From contig NC_084818.1 in the NCBI RefSeq assembly GCF_963583255.1, positions 14,386,222 to 14,450,221 on the forward strand: a stretch of 64,000 nucleotides of DNA, read 5' to 3'. Origin of the DNA: Pyrus communis. Its lineage: Eukaryota > Streptophyta > Magnoliopsida > Rosales > Rosaceae. Below the pieces are notes generated by a model, which worked only from the letters and a program-made list of their open reading frames with translations, was not told where the DNA came from and did no database searches. The translations under genes were made by a program, and so were the position numbers. This document shows positions 57,106 to 64,000 of this stretch, piece after piece (within the stretch, counting starts at the first letter, position 1; the number at the start of each line of letters is the position of its first letter).

Positions 57106-57991
57106 AAGAATTATACATCAAACAAAGATACAATACTAGTGCAAGTACACGGAAATGCAACATCAGGAGTCCACCACGCATCTAAGTTAACAATTCATGT
57201 CAGCAGTTTCCCAGTCTTGTATCAACACATGAGTAACAAACGCAGAAAGCAGAAAATTTATCGATCACCACAAGTAAACAAAAAGTTTCTACCTAATGAT
57301 AATGAGTAGGTCACTAAAACAATTTCCCTTTTGAACTTACAGATGCCAACGTCTCACATCAAACCGAAACATGACCCATGAGCCCAGATACTTCATAATT
57401 ATGCTACATATAATTCAAAAAACAACAGAAAGGAATTCAACAAACAGTTTAACATAATTCACAAAATCAAGCTCACCACAAATGGTCTCCTAACAGAAAC
57501 TCTGAGAATATTGTGATCTCTAATAACCTCTGCAGAATGCAATTTACCATAATCTGTAATAAGTCTTGAACCCCACAATAGTTGAGTTTACGGTTTAGGG
57601 GTCAAACAAATATAAGTAGAATTTTGTGCCAGTACCGATTATTCAATTATCATCAACCTCTTAACAAACTCGCATCAAATCTACTCAAACAAATAATCAT
57701 GAAAAAAGGCTGTGGAAAATTCATGTTGAGCAGGACTTACCTCTACCACAATCAAACACAGCTTTCCTATCTTCATCCTTCTGAAAAGATCTCTACAACA
57801 TTTATAAATCAGGTCAGTCAATTTAAATTCCGCTCCTCCCTTTCTATTATTAAGTTGTTGCTGGAATAGGAATTTACATTTATTGATCATTAACTATACC
57901 ACATTATTTCATATATGTTAACACATAAGAATAGGGAACTCGTACAGTTACTACTTTACATGCTAGAACAACTGTATTGCCCTTTTGTAAT

Positions 57992-60900
57992 TCACTCATC
58001 ACTGGGACAAGATTCGAGAAACTGTCTTATTTTCAGTCGTTCCTCTGTTGTAAGTTGAGGATCATCACCAGTCATCCTCTTCCGTATGGCCGCACTAGCA
58101 CTGTTAGGATCCTCCTCAACAACCTGCACGAGAAGCTCAGCCAATGAGAAGAAAATTGGTGCGACCTGAACAATTAAAATCCATTCATGCGATCAAAGTT
58201 TCTAATCCCACAAAGTAAGCAGCAACTTTATAAAACTTCCTTTCCAATTTCCCCGAAACATATCTGGCATTATTTAACAAAGAAAGAAAGATATCTGGCA
58301 TATTCTTGATGCCCAGTGGCCAAATTGCTTCCTTATACAAAAAAATTATGTGCAGACAAAATTTTCCAAAACAAAGCCCTGAAGGGCATTATATCTTAAG
58401 ATTTTACCGTTTTCTTCCTGCCTCCAATAGGCAAAAGAACCTCAAGATTGTTTTATAAAGGAATATATATCTATATTTTCCTTTTAGATTATTTAATTAT
58501 GTACAAAGACTCAAAGCTGAACCTTACATGAACATAATTGTTGACATGGCCATCCTTGTTGGGAGAGGTGAAAGGCTCGTGCTTATTGTGCGTCCATCCA
58601 CCATCAATAATGTATTTATATTCATATCGTCCTTCCTGTAAAGCATAAGTTCATTTTAATAAGCTGGTCGATGAATAAAACATTCAAAGTTTGAATGTTA
58701 TGAAAACCAATGCTGAACCTGAAAGACCAAACATAAGCAAATTTTTTATTCAGAAAAATCCTCACCGGCAATTTCCTCTTGAGAAACCATGAACCCTGTT
58801 TGTCATTAAACTCTAAAGGAATCCTCTGGACAAGCATCACAAGCGAAAGTCACAGATTGAAATGAACACAAACCGTAAAATATGTATCAGTATCACTATC
58901 ACCAGAATTCCAACAGTTGAAATTATAAGATCTTAAGCATTCAAAATCACTATGTTTCATTTATCCTCAATAAACATAGAAGTAAAATGGAAAACTTCTT
59001 GGCCATTGCTCAAAGAAGAAGCAACTACTTTTTCACCGCACTATTCAAGTCAACAGCAGTTCTGTTCTTATGATGTTTGAACAAAAACTTCAATATGTCT
59101 ATGCTTTTTCATGTCCAATCCCATATAATCTTCTTCAACATCTTGATGATATGTATTGTTAATTATTCAAATTTAATGGATTGCTTGCTCAAATCGAACC
59201 AAAGTTTTACGCACAGGCACATAATAGATTGATAAGAACATCATGAGCCATCACTGGCTCTCCTGTCATCAGGTCACCAACTTCCTTGACCTTCCCGCAC
59301 AGAACAATCAATCAATCTAATGTATGTGCACCACAATGACATATTATGTCTTGTAGTGACCCAAGATGAGTTTAATCGTAACATCTGTATCCTATCTAAT
59401 AAGCCGCGACTTGGACCTTTACAAATAGGGATTAAATTCTTTTACTAGGACATGCAAATCTGCTTTGAACAATATGTTGCAACAGCTCTACTTGTTTCTA
59501 GGTCATTTGGAGAACCACATGCTTTCTTAAGGTGCGAGCATCTCTATACATGATTATATACATATACTCTTCTTATAAGACTAATCTTCCCCATCATCTC
59601 TATCACATTATCTTGAAAAATGAGCATCGGAAAAGCAATACCCAAGAGTCAGTCCAAAACAGTCCATACCATACTACGCATTTAGAGATAGAAAGCACTA
59701 TACATTAAAACCACAATTTGAGGCTATAGCAAGAATAGAAGTCTGCCGCTAAGGTTGAAATAAAAAAGATTACTACCTGATCCCATCCAATATCAAGTCC
59801 AGAGATTTCCACTGTAGAGCAATTATCACCTCCCCAAGTCAACGTGACAACCTTTTTTGTCATGCCTGTAAGCTTTATACGAGAAGATATGTGACATGTG
59901 GATTTTTAATAACTTCCTCTTTACATAACAAAAGAAGACAGATATCAGATCAAATGAACTTAAACTGTTTCAGAGATAGATGGAGATGGTAAATTAGCGA
60001 AAAATCTAAAGTCTCGGTGCTAATTGTTAAAAAAATTCTTTGGGTGGCAAATGCACATAACCCGAAAGTCCGGGTGGCTTGTGCAAATTTCAATAAAAAA
60101 ACAGAAGAAAGGGAAACTATCCACCCTCAGTAATTCATATTACTAATGAATTCAAGCATTAATAAATGAAAACAATCACCAGCATGCATTTACCACCTGG
60201 CAATTTTGGCAAGATTTTTTCATTAAGGAATGGATCTATTACTGTATTGCGGTTGAATACTGCTCTAATTTCTAAACTTTCTATTAAATAGATAGTCACC
60301 ATGCACCCTGAAACTTTTACAATATCATCATATTTTCAAGTTGAAAATTGATACATGTGAAAAACTGGTAACATGTAAAGACGACTTAAGCAATTATTTA
60401 TATAAAATAGCATTAAAGAAAAAAATACTCACAATATCTGCAGTAGCATTTTTTATAGCATCCAGTTTTGGGAAGCACGGACGTTTTCTCTGCATTAAAT
60501 CCATAGAAAGATACTTCTGAGACGTTATGAAGTTCCAGATTAATTCATGCAGTACAGCGGCTTAGCTGTCATATCATTGATTCAAACTTTCTGAATCTTT
60601 TTTCTTCTGAAAATAGCAATGTCTTACAACTACATAAAACTCATTAATGATTTTAAAGCTTGACATGCAAGGTTCTCTCAAAGATTTGTGAATACAAAAC
60701 TAAACTTCTAGGATTTTCATTTTCACTAAATAAAATGCACAGGAGCTCTTTTACCAAAAAGATATGTTGTATTGAATTATTGATAAATTCCACATCAGAA
60801 TGAGTAAAAAAAAAGGTTACCATAAGTAAATTGACAGCATCTGTAAGTTTGTATCCCAGTACCCAGAACATGTAAGCCAACTGCCATCATAACAACATTC

Positions 60901-63900
60901 AAGAACAACGTTAAAATGAGATAACCAACACACCAGACTGATCTGTGTAATGGACAATTCAATAAGTATATATGAAATGAAAGACAATGCAAGCTGTATA
61001 TTAAAAAAATTGATGTTACTAACAGTTCTCATTGTTTTTTCTTACTTTCAAAGACTTATTTGGATATGCATTTATTTGTGTATGCCTGTCTATTGTTGCT
61101 GGCTTCATATGATTTAAATGATTTTCTAACAAATTTACTAAATTCTTGACTGTGTAGGTTAAATGTTTCGCATTTAACATTAAAATAATACCACATCTCC
61201 CCCTACATAGGGAATTACTAATGAGTGTGTTTCCCAGACCTGGCAGTTTCTTGAGGTATCTTGAGAGACTGTAAAGACAACTGAAAAAATTTCTTCGCAG
61301 GATTGGAAGCATCTGTCAAGAGGGCTCAAAAACTGCCAGGTCTGCGGATGGTCTAAAGAAAAAAGAAAATTTTTAGCTGCAGGGAAATATGAGACCCCAT
61401 GCGGAAAACACACGTCACATGGGTTCACTAAAATACAAGAAACTAAAATAGTCCCACATTTTCTCCTTGTCTAAACAGTATGAGCTTTCCCTTGTACGTA
61501 ATCTACTAACATATGTTTTGGCTTTGACAAAAAACTATTCCTACGTTTTAGGTTAATTTACTAAAACCTTTCCCCCTTGTTCATTTTTCCTGGTCCACTT
61601 ACTAATAGTAAACCTTGGACGTCAAACAGGTTCATTTTAATTCGTATTGAACTAAATACAATTGCATTAATTCTGGCTGAAAAAAAAAAAAAAAGCCGCA
61701 AAGTACTAAACACAAACATAAATGGTCATGGATGAAAATACGCATATCAAAAGCACAAACGCATAACACTATTTTATAAGTAATAAGAAATTGATAGGCG
61801 GGTGGGTGAGCTTCCATGTGAATGGTTAAATCCATTAGTTCCATAAGGTGTCTGCTATTTTACGCAAACATTGGGAAGAATAACATTATTTTTAAATACA
61901 CCATTAACAACATACCACAGCTGCAGGAGCCCTTCCAAGTCCAGCAGTGCAATGCACATAAGTGACACCTCCATTTTGATTTATGGCGTTATATAATTTG
62001 CTAAGGACAACAGGAAGCCGGAGACGTAGATCATATGAATCAAAGTCCCTGCAACATCAAACATTACCCGGCTGAATATATGAAGCAACTATACATGTAT
62101 TGTGTCATGTGTGCTAATGTACATGCTCATCCAGACACAGACTCTCCCCCAGAGAGGGACAGAGAAGCACAGACAGACGAATAATTAGTAAATTTCTAAT
62201 GAAAAAAAACTGTATGTGAAAGTTCATAAGCTGGTTATTGATATTGCTCTCCAAACAACTAAAATGATCATTCGATATGATTGGCATGGATAGAATTGGG
62301 AAATAGAAACTTAAGTTAACTGCTTCTACTTTTCAGTAATGAGAGACAAACTATCATGCTTCAATGTCAGAAATTCATCCAGAAAACGAACAACAATAAG
62401 AGAAACACCAAAAATTTTCAAATAACTGACCTTATTTCAGCACGCAAGTGCTCAATGTCATCAAATGTTTTGACATACTCTTGAATGGCACCAATGTCAA
62501 CACTAAAATATCTGGAAGTTTTAATTAAGGAAATTAATGTTTAATTTTCCTCTAAATAAACTTAAATTGTGACAGTTGCCTCAAATGGCCAACACATTAC
62601 AAATATTACCTCATGCCTAATGAAGTGAGTCAAGTGAATTTTTTTCCAGTAATGAGTTTATGGCAAAAGAAAACTTCGAAGACAAAATATTCAGGATACT
62701 CCAAATCTGAATCTTGTTGCAAGCAAAATATAGTCTTCACGCCGATGCTTCGAAGTTTGTCAACATCTTTAGGAGTCTGGTTATAAGTAAAACGAAATAC
62801 TCGGTCTAGGAAACTTTAACAATGGATAAAAGTTGTTACTATGACCAGTTATAAAAACAATGATCACCTGTAGGCAAGACCCCACAATCAAGTCTGGAAG
62901 TATGAAGTTGTAGTTTATACCTAGCTCATGCCTATAGGTCAAGACTGCATCAAGATTATATGAGAAATTGTTAGCTATAATGACAGAAACAAAGTAACAA
63001 TAAAAATGTAACACCGAAAGAAATCAATCTAAATTCTAAACACTGTGCACACCCTCCAAACCAGATTCCAACACTGAAAAATCCTACAATTTCATATCTT
63101 GTTTCTCAGTGTACGAGCCATTCCTATGAAAACTTCAAGCATTTTAACTTACCAGCACCCATGGCTTCTGTCATGTTATTACTATATATCTCAGACTTTT
63201 CCTCTTTCGCTTCAGCACCACTTGTCTCAGCACTAGAGGTGGAACCAGAAATTGCCTACAGAATCACACCAAGTAGCATGATCGACGACAGATACGAGAC
63301 AACATGTCTCACAAATTGAACAACCAATTGAATGAAGGCATGCATACTGCTCATCCCCAATTACCCTACAGAAAAACACATAGATCCACAGAAACTACTT
63401 AACATAATTGGGCCATCACAGTCAAATGATATTGTGCCAAAAGACTTATATCCTATCATGCACTATGTCACCCATTGATGCTTATCAATGAGCATAATTC
63501 ATACCCTACCAAGTACTATGTCATTACTAGGAGATACAAATTATGGTCCAAAGGCCTATATCATATGCGGGTTAATATCTTAGCACGTCAACAATGAATC
63601 CATTATCCACTTCTCCTAAACCATGACAATTTACCACTGACTTTAGAAGCTTAAACCAGTAACACAAGGCTGTTAATTCATTTCAAATTATCTTCTGAGA
63701 AACACCGAACCCCAAATTCGGAAAATGATACAGCTGAAGTAATTTCAATTACAAATGACACAAAATGCATTCATAACTGCTTCCATCTCCCAGACTTAAT
63801 TTTCATTAACACAAGAAAAAAATAGACAGAAAAACTACCCAAAACAGAAACCAACCCAATAAAATAAAAAAAAAGACAAGTTTATAAGATCCAAGCATGA

Positions 63901-64000
63901 AAAAATCACAGAAGCTTTCAAAAATTCTTAATTTACCTTGACGGCCATGCTTCCGGGTAGATCGATGCAGCTCATTGTTCCCTGCACTTGAGTGAGAGAA
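57992..64000 (-). CDS. SEX4: Phosphoglucan phosphatase SEX4/DSP4 (5' end off window)
   Basis: Twelve exons on the complement: 63937 to the edge, 63153-63255, 62868-62944, 62700-62776, 62431-62511, 61916-62048, 60821-60880, 60433-60489, 59777-59872, 58766-58825, 58528-58635 and 57992-58123. From the ATG at 63973-63975 ([13 protein letters not shown]) this gives 340 residues. The frame stays open to the window edge, and the family has a longer chloroplast transit peptide, so the true start is probably outside. The dual-specificity phosphatase site is [11 protein letters not shown] (Cys159, Arg165), with Asp in [11 protein letters not shown] as general acid. The C-terminal CBM48-like region (about 210-300) includes [12 protein letters not shown] and [19 protein letters not shown]. 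It removes phosphate from starch during nocturnal degradation in plastids (family knowledge). The last intron has two in-frame acceptors. Confidence 0.93.

Larger units (their letters stand above)
54864..57991. other. Intergenic region between ECHIDNA and SEX4 (convergent)
   Basis: Contains the ECHIDNA 3' UTR, an LTR-like block with a TATA box (55626-56480), a possible gene fragment (56745-57105) and the SEX4 3' UTR at the right. No complete gene is supported. Confidence 0.45.

Noticed and set aside
1..64000. CRISPR array, bacterial-type operon, tRNA or rRNA gene
   Set aside because: The direct repeats seen lack regular spacers, the genes are spliced eukaryotic genes, and the only tRNA-like boxes belong to SINE relics without a cloverleaf I could support.

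Overview
This window is nuclear DNA from a dicotyledonous plant. The genes have GT-AG introns in AT-rich flanks, their closest recognisable relatives are Arabidopsis-type genes, and long stretches are filled with SINEs, MITEs and LTR retrotransposons. Several short repeats (for example at 28004-28162 and 48747-48916) look like families I associate with the apple/pear tribe (Maleae). That placement is from memory and is not proven here.

Layout. An orphan exon resembling AUGMIN subunit 5 sits at the left edge (1-135). It is followed by a five-exon nicotinamidase gene (NIC1, +, 1854-4398) and, convergent with it, a two-exon NET2/KIP1-type actin-binding coiled-coil gene (-, 5013-8821). Next comes a 16.8-kb Ty3/gypsy retrotransposon (10368-27215) with a perfect 5-bp target duplication (ATTAG). 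It carries decayed gag, protease, RT, RNase H, a second RNase H and integrase, which is the domain order of the Tat lineage. Between integrase and the 3' LTR it also carries a large antisense, apparently intron-containing gene with a plant-mobile-domain (PMD)-like N-terminal part and a coiled-coil C-terminal part. That antisense gene is split by a nested 2.5-kb solo-LTR-like insertion (21672-24165) that has its own target duplication (ATAGG).

Right of the retroelement: a small acidic protein of unknown function (-, 29637-31300); a repeat-rich spacer; a 973-residue coiled-coil protein like At4g38062 (+, 36585-39506), whose promoter holds two perfect mitosis-specific activator motifs; a HAD phosphatase of the MDP1 type (-, 40414-41983); a decayed Copia element (42043-44106) whose LTR abuts the MDP1 5' end; a ten-exon GT106 O-fucosyltransferase-family gene (-, 44983-48484); a spacer with MITEs; a six-exon ECHIDNA/TVP23 gene (+, 52343-54863); and the phosphoglucan phosphatase SEX4/DSP4 (-, 57992 to beyond the right edge).

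The host genes belong to unrelated processes: NAD salvage, actin-membrane linkage, Golgi/TGN trafficking, wall or glycoprotein glycosylation, and starch degradation. There is no operon-like logic. The most unusual object is the spliced antisense PMD-type gene carried by the Tat-like retroelement.

All exon junctions were read by eye. Each multi-exon gene below gives an uninterrupted reading frame with consistent intron phases and an expected protein length. The exception is SEX4, whose 5' end lies outside the window.
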